Shown one piece after another: positions 22,141-31,914 of a stretch of DNA of 64,000 bases. Position 1 is the first letter of the stretch. Each line of letters opens with the position of its first letter. A program made the translations under genes and the position numbers. The stretch lies in assembly GCA_039105265.1 (NCBI GenBank), contig JAPFFF010000013.1, positions 744,001-808,000 on the forward strand. Direction: 5' to 3'. Source of the DNA: Tritrichomonas musculus. Lineage: Eukaryota > Parabasalia > Tritrichomonadida > Tritrichomonadidae. A model generated the notes under the pieces. The model worked only from the letters and a program-made list of their open reading frames with translations. It was not told the DNA's origin and made no database searches.

Positions 22141-23385
22141 GAAGAGTCTATAAAATATTTTTTGAAATCAATAAAAGGAGGAAATTCTGAATCGATGTAT
22201 GAATATGGTAAAATGTTATACAAAGGAGAAGGACATTCAATGAACAAAGAAAAATGTCTTGAATATTTCAAACAAGCCATTGATAAAGGTCATGTTAAAT
22301 CGATGTTTATATATGGTCGAATAATGAAAGAAGACTTCTTGAACAACGAAGAAGGATATAAATGGAATTCGATGTATAAAAAATGTAGCCAAAGGTGTTG
22401 AATATTATAAAAAGTCGTGTGATAGAGGGAACCTGAGTGGCTGTGCTAGATATGGCAGCTCATTGATAGATGGGAAAGTTGAAAAGGATATCACTGAAGG
22501 TCTCCGTCTTATCAAATATTCATTTGATCACAATGATTCAACTGGAATATCTGATTATGCATATTATTTATCTCAAGGACTTCCAAATTTAGAAAAAGAT
22601 TTGAAGTTGTCATTCAAATATGCAAAACTTGCAGCTAATATGGGAAATTTGGCATCAATTAATAATGTTGGAGCTTACTATCAGCATGGACAAGGCACAG
22701 AAGTTGATAAAAAGAAGCCATCAAATATTATAGGAGAGGATTTGAAGAAGGATCAATATTGGCAGCAACAAATCTTGGCTTTTTACTGATTGAAGGAGAT
22801 TCGGCAAGTTGAATTGAACCAGATTTCAAAGAAGGGATGAAATATCTAAAATTTGCATCGGAAAATGGAGAAATAAATGCAATGTTCTGCTATTCAATGA
22901 ACATAGCAAACAAGAAAAGTACATCAGAAGAACTTTCAGATATGGAAAAATATTTGAAAAAAGGAGTTTTCTTGAAAGACTGTAAATTAATTGGACTGTA
23001 TGGTGACATCCTTTGTAGAGACACAGTTTTTCCACAAGATAAAGTAAGATCAGCGAGATATTACAAAATGTGTGGTGATCTTGGGAATTCATATGCAATG
23101 AAAATGTACGCCAGATGCCTTTCAGCTGGTTTTGGAGTTGAACAGAATCAAGAAGAATCACTCACATATTACAAAAAGTCAGCAGACAGTGGAGACCAAG
23201 AATTAATGGTTGAGTATGCAACAAAACTTCGTGAAAGAGGAGAAGGTTCATATGATGAGAATGAAGTCATTAAATATTACAAAAAAGCGATCGAGATGGG
23301 TTCAAAATCAGGAAATGTTGATCTGAGAGAAGCAGAACGATATGTAGCAAATAAGAATCAAAAAATTGATGAAAATGAAACTTAA
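22141..23385 (+). pseudogene. Frameshifted, 5'-truncated Sel1-repeat gene
   Basis: Three consecutive frames encode Sel1 repeats (for example YEYGKMLYKGEG, GLRLIKYSF, SARYYKMCGDLGNSYAMKMYARCLSAG). Reading switches frame near 22375 and again near 22715. An in-frame TGA lies at 22810-22812 (between GDSAS and IEPDF). A TAA immediately upstream of the first repeat shows that the 5' part, which in paralogues holds a kinase domain, is gone. The last frame ends normally at 23385. The repeats resemble those of the protein at 14351 most closely, so this is likely a decayed relative. Confidence 0.85.
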
Positions 23386-23738
23386 ATGGACTACATCCTT
23401 AAAATGAAATGAATTTTTTTAATTTCAATGATTAATTTAATAAATTTTTGATTAATAATATTATAGTATTTTTTTTTATTCATAAATTTCTATCAAAATA
23501 ATGTAATCGAAAAGATTTTAAAAGTCTATTTGTTTAGTGGGTTTAAATAATTTGGGTAATTATACAATAATAATTCAGACTTCAAAAAAAAGATTTCAAA
23601 CATGTTAATATTTTCCAATATAACTTTGTTTCTACAATTTGATTTCATCAAATATATTCTTTTTCTCCATCAGAAGAAAATTTATATGGTTTTATTCTAT
23701 ATCTGGATTTAAAATATAATTATACAAATTATCATGTC
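23386..23738. other. Intergenic spacer between convergent genes
   Basis: This is the AT-rich 3' flank shared by the Sel1 pseudogene and the minus-strand kinase gene. No gene or repeat was recognised. Confidence 0.45.
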
Positions 23739-26700
23739 TTAATTTGTATCCACATCTAATCCAAATCCATTATAAAATTCTTTTGATATAGATGGAATTA
23801 ATGGTTCTTTTGGCTTATTTTGATTCAAATCATAATTATGTACTTTTTCAGTTGGAATAATATTGTATAAATGATCATATAAAAAATCCAATTTTCTATA
23901 TATTTGAAATAAAAAGTTGTAATCCAATTTTCTTGCTAAATTTACTTGATCAAAGTTTCTTTCGAATATTTTCATACTTTTTTCTGAAATCCCATGAACT
24001 GCCAACAACACCTCTTTTTCAATTATTTTAACCGATACTAAACAGAGCAAAATATGAGCTGGTTCAAACTTTCTCGAAACGCAATCATCTAGTAACTGAA
24101 TGCATTCATCAATATTTTTCTCAAATCCTTCTTCATAGAAGTAAAGGTGTGCTAAATTATATTTTGCCAATAAATTATCATTTTCTTTGATTGCCTCTTT
24201 AAATAATTCGATTGCAAACGCTAAATTTTTTATTGTTTGAAATCCATTTTTATAAATGATTCCAAGATTGTTTTTAGCATGACAATCATTTACCGATGAT
24301 CCTTCTTTATAGTAATGAATGCACTTTTCCATATCTCTTTTTACAAATCGTCCTTCATGATAAATAAAGCCAAGAGGAAAATGTGCTATTTTACATCTAT
24401 TGTAAGAAGAAAGACCATAATAATAAATTCCTTTTTTATAATTTTTTTTGTTATTGTTGCTGCAATATATTTGTCCCAGGAAGTATTGTGCTTCTGGATT
24501 ATTTTTATTTGATGAAAGAGTTAAATAATGAATTGCTATATCATAATCTTGTTTAACAAATTCTCCTATAAAATAATTAAGACCAAGAAATAGTAATGCA
24601 CGTTGATCATATTGATTTGCTGCTAAATGAATATAACAAATTGCTTTGTTAATATCTCGCTTTACTCCAAAACCATTGTAATAAATTAAACCAAGATTAT
24701 ATAATGCTGGCGTGAAATTTTGATTAGCTGCTAACTGAAAATAGAAAATTGCTCGTTTGATATCTTTATTAACATAAATTCCTCTGAAATATATTACGCC
24801 AAGATTATATTGGGCATTTGGATAATTTTGATTAGAGGCAAGTGTAAAATAATGCACAGACTTACAATAATCTCGGTGCCCATATTTATCATCATAATAT
24901 ATTAAAGCAAGATTATATTGTGAATATACTTCATTTTGATTGGCTGCAAGTGTAAAGTAATAAATTGCTTTGTTTATATCTGGCGCTACATATTTTCCTT
25001 CAAAATATAATAAGCCAAGATTAGACTGCGCTTCCATTTGATTTTGGTTGGCAGCAAGTGAATAGTAAAAAATTGCTTTGTTGACATCTCTAGGAACATG
25101 AACACCTTTTATATAAATTTTAGCAAGATTAAATTGCGCTTCTGGATCATTTTGTTTTGCAGCAAGCGAATAATAATGAATTGCTTTATTAATATCTCTT
25201 GGGACATATTCACCTCTATAATAAATCAAGGCAAGATTAAATTGCGCTTTCGGATTATTTTGATTTGCAGCAAGCGAATAATAATGAATTGCCCTATTAA
25301 TATCACGGGTAACATATTCACCCTGATTGTAAATTAAACCAAGATTAAATTGGGCTTCTGGATCATTTTGTTTTGCAGCAAGTGAATAATAATGAATTGC
25401 TTTATTAATATCTCTTGGGACATATTCACCTCTATAATAAATCAAGGCAAGATTAAATTGCGCTTTCGGATTATTTTGATTTGCAGCAAGTGAATAATAA
25501 TGAATTGCCCTATTAATATCACGGGGAACATCATTATTTTTAATATAAATTGTTCCCAGTTTATATTGTGCCATCGTATCATTTTGATTAGCAGCGAGTG
25601 TATAAAAATGAATGGCCTTTTTAATATCTCGAGAAATATATTTACCTTCATTATACAATGCGGCAAGATTTACTTGCGCTCGAACATCATTTTGATCTGC
25701 AGCAAGTTTAAAATAATGAATTGATTTATTGATGTCTCTAGGAATATATTTATTATCATAATACAATAACCCAAGATTGAATTGAGCATCTATATTATTT
25801 CCATTTGCAGCTAGTGTATAATATTTGATAACTTTATTTATATCTTGTGAGACATTTTGTCCTTCTAAGTGAATTAAACCAAGAGCTGCCAAAGCATCTA
25901 CATCATTTTGATTTGCAGCAAGTGTAAAATAAAAAATTGCCTTTTGAATGTCTTGATGAAAATATTTTCCTTCATAATATAGTGTACCCAAAAAATCCTG
26001 AGCTAGAACATTATTTTGATTTGCAGCAAGTTTAAAATATTGAATAGATTTATTAAAATCTTTTAGTTTGAAGTAAATTAGACCAAGATTATATTGGCCT
26101 AATGGAGAGTTTTGACTTGCTGCAAGTGAAAAATAATAAAATGCTTTGTCTAAATTTTGTGAGATATATTTTCCGTTATAATATAAAGTTCCGAGATTAA
26201 TTTGTGCATCTAAATGGTTTTGTTCGGCGGCGAGTGAATAATAATAAATTGCTTTGTTTATATCTCTATGAAAATTATCTCCTTTTTCATAGTATTGTCC
26301 AAGCTTAAATTGTGCACTTGAATTGCTTTGCTCGGAAGCTAGTGAATAGTAATATAAAGCTTTTTTTATATCCTTTTTAACATGAATTCCTTCTTCATAT
26401 ATTTTACCCAGTTCAAATTTTAATTGCGGATCGTTAAACCAATCAACATACAATTTATCATTGATGCTTTTAATGTTACATTTTTTCATTGGTATTTCAA
26501 AAAACAATCTGAAACAAATTGCATACAATTCCACAGAAGAAGGACGACATTCTGGATTGATATTTGTACATTTAGGCTGCATTTCAGAATATAACTTTTC
26601 GAAAGTTTCTTTTTTATTTAAATCATCATCAAATATGATTTTATCTTTAATAAACTTCATGATTTGACCAAGAGAATAAATGTCACTTTTGTCTGAATAT

Positions 26701-27821
26701 TCGCCATTTTCAACTTCTGGCGCTATATATTCAGATGCCAAATCATTTGTAAAATTTACTGGATTCTCTGATTGATTAACCATTCGATCAAAATCAATAA
26801 CAACAACGTCATTGTTTTGATCAATCATTATGTTACTTGGCTTCAAATCACGCAAAATTTTTCCTTTTTCATGAAGATCTTTTACAACCACAATTAATTC
26901 AAAGATAAACCTAATTGAAACATCAATATCAATGCTTTTCATCATTAAAAGATTTGTTCCATTAATAAATTCAATAACTACATAATTCAGTTGATTGATC
27001 TTTCCATAAATTTTTGGCAAAAATGGATGATTTAAAACTGAGTAATTTTCAAGTTCTCTTTCAATTAATTTCTGATTTTCATCTGTTTTAATTCTCGGCT
27101 TTTTCAACACAAATATCTCTTCTTCTTTAATATGATATATTAAATTGGCAATAAAAGATGATCCAAGACCAAGCGTTCTTAAGCAAATGAATTCATTTTC
27201 TTCCCAAATTTTCATTCGATTGTCTTTATTTAAGAACCAAAAAGTGTCATCAAGTCTATTTTTATTCAATTTTGAATAGCTCTGTTTGATCAGATACCCA
27301 CTGATGCATGATTGAATGAATGGTAAAATTTCCTTTATTTCGGGAGCTATTTTCGGCTGAGAAAAAATTAAGTGGTCATTAAAACTTGAAATTTCTTCAT
27401 CAAATAAGCTATCACTAAAAAAATATTGGTAATCAACGTTAATAAACTGGTCAAAAATGTTTTTTACATCTGATAAAAAATAAAGATGCTTGTTAGTAGG
27501 GATAGAAAATAATTTTTGGAGAAGAGATAAAGATGATTGATCAATGACAATGATGGTTTGTTTAAAACCAATGATGAAATGTGGATTTGATTTTATATTA
27601 CATGAATTAATCATGATTTCCTTAGATTCTTCGAAATTTTGATTATAATTAATATTTAAACAATTATTTTTTGCAAAAATATTAATTGTATATCCTTGAA
27701 CTGCTGTGTTCATTTTTTTATATTTTAATTTAAGAGTTTTCTCATTAAAAGCATAAATAAAATCTTCCAAATTAGCGATCATTATTAAAAAAAATCTACT
27801 AACGGATATGTAATGTGACAT
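23739..27821 (-). CDS. Protein kinase-like domain plus long Sel1 array
   Basis: The frame opens upstream of 27821 without an ATG. The first ATG is at 27821, and a second at 27782 is equally plausible. The first 200 residues are an N-terminal region without a recognised domain. It shares its position with the N-terminal region of the kinases at 31915 and 39462. A kinase-like domain follows (about 215-445) with loop LGLGSSF and lysine in VLKKP. The catalytic HRD is LRD (LRDLKPSN) and DFG is DFD, so activity is reduced or doubtful. From about residue 470 to 1290 lie some twenty Sel1 repeats with the pattern DINKAIHYYSLAANQN. Two neighbouring pairs of repeats are almost identical at the DNA level (216-bp duplication at 25139-25355 and following). 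Its probable role is a repeat scaffold coupled to a kinase fold. It lies 142 bp downstream of the AIG1 gene on the same strand. Confidence 0.9.
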   Translation of the reverse strand: MSHYISVSRFFLIMIANLEDFIYAFNEKTLKLKYKKMNTAVQGYTINIFAKNNCLNINYNQNFEESKEIMINSCNIKSNPHFIIGFKQTIIVIDQSSLSLLQKLFSIPTNKHLYFLSDVKNIFDQFINVDYQYFFSDSLFDEEISSFNDHLIFSQPKIAPEIKEILPFIQSCISGYLIKQSYSKLNKNRLDDTFWFLNKDNRMKIWEENEFICLRTLGLGSSFIANLIYHIKEEEIFVLKKPRIKTDENQKLIERELENYSVLNHPFLPKIYGKINQLNYVVIEFINGTNLLMMKSIDIDVSIRFIFELIVVVKDLHEKGKILRDLKPSNIMIDQNNDVVVIDFDRMVNQSENPVNFTNDLASEYIAPEVENGEYSDKSDIYSLGQIMKFIKDKIIFDDDLNKKETFEKLYSEMQPKCTNINPECRPSSVELYAICFRLFFEIPMKKCNIKSINDKLYVDWFNDPQLKFELGKIYEEGIHVKKDIKKALYYYSLASEQSNSSAQFKLGQYYEKGDNFHRDINKAIYYYSLAAEQNHLDAQINLGTLYYNGKYISQNLDKAFYYFSLAASQNSPLGQYNLGLIYFKLKDFNKSIQYFKLAANQNNVLAQDFLGTLYYEGKYFHQDIQKAIFYFTLAANQNDVDALAALGLIHLEGQNVSQDINKVIKYYTLAANGNNIDAQFNLGLLYYDNKYIPRDINKSIHYFKLAADQNDVRAQVNLAALYNEGKYISRDIKKAIHFYTLAANQNDTMAQYKLGTIYIKNNDVPRDINRAIHYYSLAANQNNPKAQFNLALIYYRGEYVPRDINKAIHYYSLAAKQNDPEAQFNLGLIYNQGEYVTRDINRAIHYYSLAANQNNPKAQFNLALIYYRGEYVPRDINKAIHYYSLAAKQNDPEAQFNLAKIYIKGVHVPRDVNKAIFYYSLAANQNQMEAQSNLGLLYFEGKYVAPDINKAIYYFTLAANQNEVYSQYNLALIYYDDKYGHRDYCKSVHYFTLASNQNYPNAQYNLGVIYFRGIYVNKDIKRAIFYFQLAANQNFTPALYNLGLIYYNGFGVKRDINKAICYIHLAANQYDQRALLFLGLNYFIGEFVKQDYDIAIHYLTLSSNKNNPEAQYFLGQIYCSNNNKKNYKKGIYYYGLSSYNRCKIAHFPLGFIYHEGRFVKRDMEKCIHYYKEGSSVNDCHAKNNLGIIYKNGFQTIKNLAFAIELFKEAIKENDNLLAKYNLAHLYFYEEGFEKNIDECIQLLDDCVSRKFEPAHILLCLVSVKIIEKEVLLAVHGISEKSMKIFERNFDQVNLARKLDYNFLFQIYRKLDFLYDHLYNIIPTEKVHNYDLNQNKPKEPLIPSISKEFYNGFGLDVDTN

Positions 27822-27963
27822 GAATTCAATCAATAATTTTCTAATGTCAAATCAAAAAAAAAAAAAAAAAGTTTAAAAATAATTATCATTTTAGAACTCA
27901 AAATAAATCAATAAACTAATTATGTTTGATGATGTATAATATAATGATTTTTTATACTAATTT

Positions 27964-29694
27964 TCAGCATATAAGGCATGGATTCTTTTTTTTATAAACG
28001 ACAACAGGTTCCCTATTTTCTAAACCTTTGATTTTGTTTGACTGATCATTAATTAAATTTTTCAAATCATTTATTTCAGAAATATAATTGCTAATTTCAG
28101 ATGCATTTCTATTTTTTTCTTGATCAAACTGTTCTGTAAGACGAGAAAATTTATTTTTGTACTCTGATATTTCATTTGATAATGAAGCTTCTTTTTGAGA
28201 AGAGTCTTTTTTGAGTTGTTGTATTCTATCATTACTTTCTCTTAATCGTCGATCATAGTTATTTATAGTACTATTATATTTGCTGTTCATTTGATTCAAT
28301 TGGTTTTGTGTTTCAATTTGTTTTTTATATAATTGGTTTTCTCTATTACGAGAATCTTCTCTTATTTGTTGAATTTTTCTCTCATTTTCTTCTTGATTTC
28401 TTCTAATGGTCTTTATATGTTTTTCATTAGCAATGTTTAATTGCTGAATTTCATCTCTTTGTTTTTGAAGATTCTTGTTGTTTTCTTCAATTTCTTCATC
28501 TTTTTGTTTGATCATTGCATCTTGATATTCAGATTTTTGCACTTTTTCCAGTTGACTTTCAAGCTCTCTAATAGCAGAAAGTGTTAAAGACTGAAATGTT
28601 TCTTTGAGACATGATGTTTCTTTTTCAATTCCGCATATTCTATCGATGAATGAATCAAAAAATTCAAAATTTTCTAAATCTTTGAAGTACTTGTTATACT
28701 TTTGACAATCAGGAACCAATTTTTGAAAAGTTTCTTGAAAATTATTTGCTGTTTTAATATTTTGCTGTAACAGCTGATGCATGCAATTCAACCAAAATTT
28801 AAGACTGCTTGACTGATCAATTTTTCTGAATTCATCATCAACTTCATTGAAAAGGTTTCCGACAATATTTGTAATCTCATGGAAATGTTCTCCTCTAATG
28901 TATTTCAATTCATTTAAACATTCATTGCTTACAGTAATTTGATGTTTTGGATTAATTGCTTCTCTTGAACTAAAGTGAAGGAAATCAATTAATCTTTGAT
29001 GATCTATGAAATCGTATTGTTTGCCAATGTTTTCTTTCAGTGCCATTGGGAAAATAAAAACATGGTATTCAAAAGTTTTAAAGAAATCGCACCATTTTTT
29101 CAGTTCAACATTAGCCCTTGTTTCCAAACTTGTGAAACAATCTGTACCTGTGCGATTTTCATCACCTTTTGTTATAACAATTCCCATAATTGTTTTTAAG
29201 TAATCTGGATCTGGGAACATTCTCTTTAATCTTTGAATTGTTTCTAATATTCCTTTCCCTCGCCCAGTAAGGAATTCGCCATATGATATAACAAGCAATA
29301 TTTTAACTTTGATATCATATTCATCTGACTTCAACAAATAATCGCTTGCAAATGCATTGATTATTTCTTCTTCAGTTCCCCTTAAATCTTCAAATCCAGG
29401 ACAATCGCAATATAATAACTTATTTTCATGATCTGGATATATTATTGGTTTAGTGGTACCAACTTTACTGCCTGCAAAAATCCCTTTCCCAACTAGAACA
29501 ACTTGTCTACCACAGTCTTCTTTTATTGTTAACGCCTCTCTTGCGAGGCAACATGTTAATGAACTTTTTCCTGAACCAGTTAAACCCAAAATAAGAACTC
29601 TTATGTAGTTTTTATATGGGCCAATTGAGGTTTTAATCTCTATTTGATATTTTTTTATTTTTAAATCCATTGATTTCACTTTACTTGCATTCAT
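27964..29694 (-). CDS. AIG1/GIMAP-type GTPase with coiled coil and CaaX-like end (copy A, minus)
   Basis: The 576-residue protein starts at an ATG after a TTCATTTATT Inr-like stretch. The G domain shows G1 GLTGSGKS at 37-44, G3 DCPGFED near 97-103 and G4 TKGD near 175-178, the order and spacing of AIG1/GIMAP (septin-paraseptin) GTPases. A helical middle follows, then a long coiled coil from about 365 to 560, rich in E, K, Q and N. The last residues are NPCLIC, so the protein ends in a CaaX-like box that could be prenylated and hold it on a membrane. GIMAP proteins typically form filaments on membranes and vesicles; that role here is inference. It is divergent from a second AIG1 gene at 29931 (236 bp apart), and its paralogue is at 37388. 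Confidence 0.93.
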   Translation of the reverse strand: MNASKVKSMDLKIKKYQIEIKTSIGPYKNYIRVLILGLTGSGKSSLTCCLAREALTIKEDCGRQVVLVGKGIFAGSKVGTTKPIIYPDHENKLLYCDCPGFEDLRGTEEEIINAFASDYLLKSDEYDIKVKILLVISYGEFLTGRGKGILETIQRLKRMFPDPDYLKTIMGIVITKGDENRTGTDCFTSLETRANVELKKWCDFFKTFEYHVFIFPMALKENIGKQYDFIDHQRLIDFLHFSSREAINPKHQITVSNECLNELKYIRGEHFHEITNIVGNLFNEVDDEFRKIDQSSSLKFWLNCMHQLLQQNIKTANNFQETFQKLVPDCQKYNKYFKDLENFEFFDSFIDRICGIEKETSCLKETFQSLTLSAIRELESQLEKVQKSEYQDAMIKQKDEEIEENNKNLQKQRDEIQQLNIANEKHIKTIRRNQEENERKIQQIREDSRNRENQLYKKQIETQNQLNQMNSKYNSTINNYDRRLRESNDRIQQLKKDSSQKEASLSNEISEYKNKFSRLTEQFDQEKNRNASEISNYISEINDLKNLINDQSNKIKGLENREPVVVYKKKNPCLIC

Positions 29695-29895
29695 TTTTTA
29701 AGAAACAATGTAAATAAATGAAGTAATAGATAAATGAGATGACTTTTTGAATGTCTTATTTTTAATTGATGTAAAAAATCATTTCCGTTTTTACATGAAA
29801 TGATAAAATTTCCGTTTTAACTTGAAAAGGATAAAATAAATCCTTTTTATTTTTTTAATTCAAAATATATTTCAATTATTCATATAAGATTGTTA

Positions 29896-29904
29896 TCATT
29901 TCAT
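29896..29904 (+). promoter_or_regulatory. Inr-like TCATTTCAT upstream of AIG1 gene
   Basis: Tandem TCATTT motifs lie about 25-35 bp before the ATG at 29931. A long T run fills the space between. This resembles trichomonad Inr placement. No other element was recognised in the 236-bp divergent interval. Confidence 0.35.
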
Positions 29905-29930
29905 TTTTTTTTTTTTTTTTTTTTTTTTTT

Positions 29931-31658
29931 ATGGATTTTGAAAATATCGATTATATAGAAAGATCAATAAAGTCGATAGAAAATGAAATAAGAGATAAGA
30001 TCAAGAACTACAACAGATATCACAGAATAATCTTATTAGGACTTACTGGTTCAGGAAAAAGCTCAGTTGCCCGATGTCTAGCTAAAGAAAGTATTGAAAT
30101 TGAAGTTAATGGAAAAGATGTTCATCTTACAGGAACTGGTATTTTTGCTGGAAGCACATCAGGAACAGATATTCCAGTAATATATGCTGATGACGAAAAC
30201 AAAGCTCTTTATTGTGACTGCCCAGGATTTGAGGATACAAGAGGAATGGATAAAGAAATTATTAATGCATTTTCAGATGACTTTCTACTAACTTCAGATG
30301 GAAATGACATTTATGTAAAAATATTACTTGTTGTTTCTGCTTCTGAATTTAATACAGGTCGAGGAAAAGTTATTTTAGATACTTTTAAAAGATTGAAAAA
30401 AATGTTTCCAAATCCAGAGCAAGTGAAAGATTCAATTGGATTTGTAATAACTAAAGGAGAAGAAGATGTAAATGGAACCTATTATTTCACAAAATTGGAA
30501 GAAAAAGCATGCACCGAATTAAAAACATGGTGTGATTATTTTAAAATGAGGAAAAATCAAGTTTTTCTTTTTCCTCAAGCTAAAAAAGAAAATGAAGGAA
30601 GACAATACAAATTCAATGATTTTGATAAACTAATGGATTTTCTAAAATTTGGTTTCATCAAAAATCCTGATCATGAAATCACATTAAGCGACTCATCACT
30701 CTCAAATTTGAACTTTATTAGAATCAAACACCTTCAGAGTATACATGAAATTGTTAAAGAACTTTTCCTAAAAATCAATGTTAATTATCGTGAATCAAAT
30801 GATTCAGAAACATTAAGTCTATGGCTAAATATAATGCACAATTTAATGGATCAAAAAATATCTAAAATATCAGATTTCAGGAAAATCATTGAGAAATATG
30901 TGCCAAACTGTGAACAATATGAAGAATATTTTTCCAAATTAGATGACTATGAAACAATTGACTCTTTTATTGATCGAATTTATGATGTTGATACAATAAC
31001 TTCATCACTTCAAGATATATTTCGAAATATGATAGTTTCAGCCCAGGATGAATTAAAGAGATATCAAGTTCTTGCAGAAAATTCAGAAATACAAGAAAAA
31101 TTGATAAAAGAAAAGACAGAAATGATTCAAAGATATAAAGATGATTTACAAGAAGAAAAAGATAAGATAGATCAAATGAAAATTGATTTTGAAGAAGAAC
31201 AAAAAAAATACGATGAAAAAGAAAGAGAAAATAATGAAAAGTTAATCAGAATGAATAATGAAATTATCAGCCAGCAAAAAATTTATCAAGATAAGCAAAA
31301 AGAATATGATGAACAAATTGGTCAAATGAATAATAAGATATTAGATCAGCAAAGGATAATGGATGAAAAAACGAGAGAGCATAAAGAAAAATTAGAACAA
31401 TTATATGATGATCTCCAAAACCAACATATAATTAATGATAAGATGAAAAAAGAATGTTCAGATAAAATTGAACAGATCGAAAAAATGAAACAAGAATTCT
31501 TCGACTTGAAAAATATCCAGTCTCAAAATCTAAAAGAATACAAAGAATCTCTTGATATATTAATCCAAAAAGTTGAAAAACAAGATACTATAATAAATGG
31601 TTTATATAATAAACTACCTGTTATTGTCGAAGGTGGAGGAATTTGCCTTCTAATATAA
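29931..31658 (+). CDS. AIG1/GIMAP-type GTPase with coiled coil and CaaX-like end (copy A, plus)
   Basis: 575 residues beginning at an ATG directly after a run of T. G1 is GLTGSGKS at 37-44, G3 is DCPGFED near 97-103, and G4 is TKGE rather than TKGD. After the G domain and a helical segment comes a coiled coil from about 365 to 550 with very high E/K/Q content. The C-terminus is GGGICLLI, a CaaX-like CLLI box whose terminal isoleucine could favour geranylgeranylation; this is inference from the motif. It is clearly paralogous to the minus-strand GTPase across the G domain. The same gene in the duplicated block survives only as a remnant at 38979-39248. Confidence 0.93.
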   Translation: MDFENIDYIERSIKSIENEIRDKIKNYNRYHRIILLGLTGSGKSSVARCLAKESIEIEVNGKDVHLTGTGIFAGSTSGTDIPVIYADDENKALYCDCPGFEDTRGMDKEIINAFSDDFLLTSDGNDIYVKILLVVSASEFNTGRGKVILDTFKRLKKMFPNPEQVKDSIGFVITKGEEDVNGTYYFTKLEEKACTELKTWCDYFKMRKNQVFLFPQAKKENEGRQYKFNDFDKLMDFLKFGFIKNPDHEITLSDSSLSNLNFIRIKHLQSIHEIVKELFLKINVNYRESNDSETLSLWLNIMHNLMDQKISKISDFRKIIEKYVPNCEQYEEYFSKLDDYETIDSFIDRIYDVDTITSSLQDIFRNMIVSAQDELKRYQVLAENSEIQEKLIKEKTEMIQRYKDDLQEEKDKIDQMKIDFEEEQKKYDEKERENNEKLIRMNNEIISQQKIYQDKQKEYDEQIGQMNNKILDQQRIMDEKTREHKEKLEQLYDDLQNQHIINDKMKKECSDKIEQIEKMKQEFFDLKNIQSQNLKEYKESLDILIQKVEKQDTIINGLYNKLPVIVEGGGICLLI

Positions 31659-31914
31659 TTCTTAAATAATTATTTATCCATTTTATTTTGATTTTCAATA
31701 AATTATGTTTTTATAAAATTTAATAAAAATGGAATAGTAATTATTTGAATATCGAATAGACTTATAAAGGATCTTTTGATTTAAAGTTTTTTTTTTTTTT
31801 TTGAAAGGAATAATCAAAAAAAAAAAAAAAAAAATATGTCTTCAGAAAGTCATGCTTTTTATTCTCAATCATAATTTAAAATTTTTCTTTGAAGGGAGCT
31901 TTTTATTTTATAAA

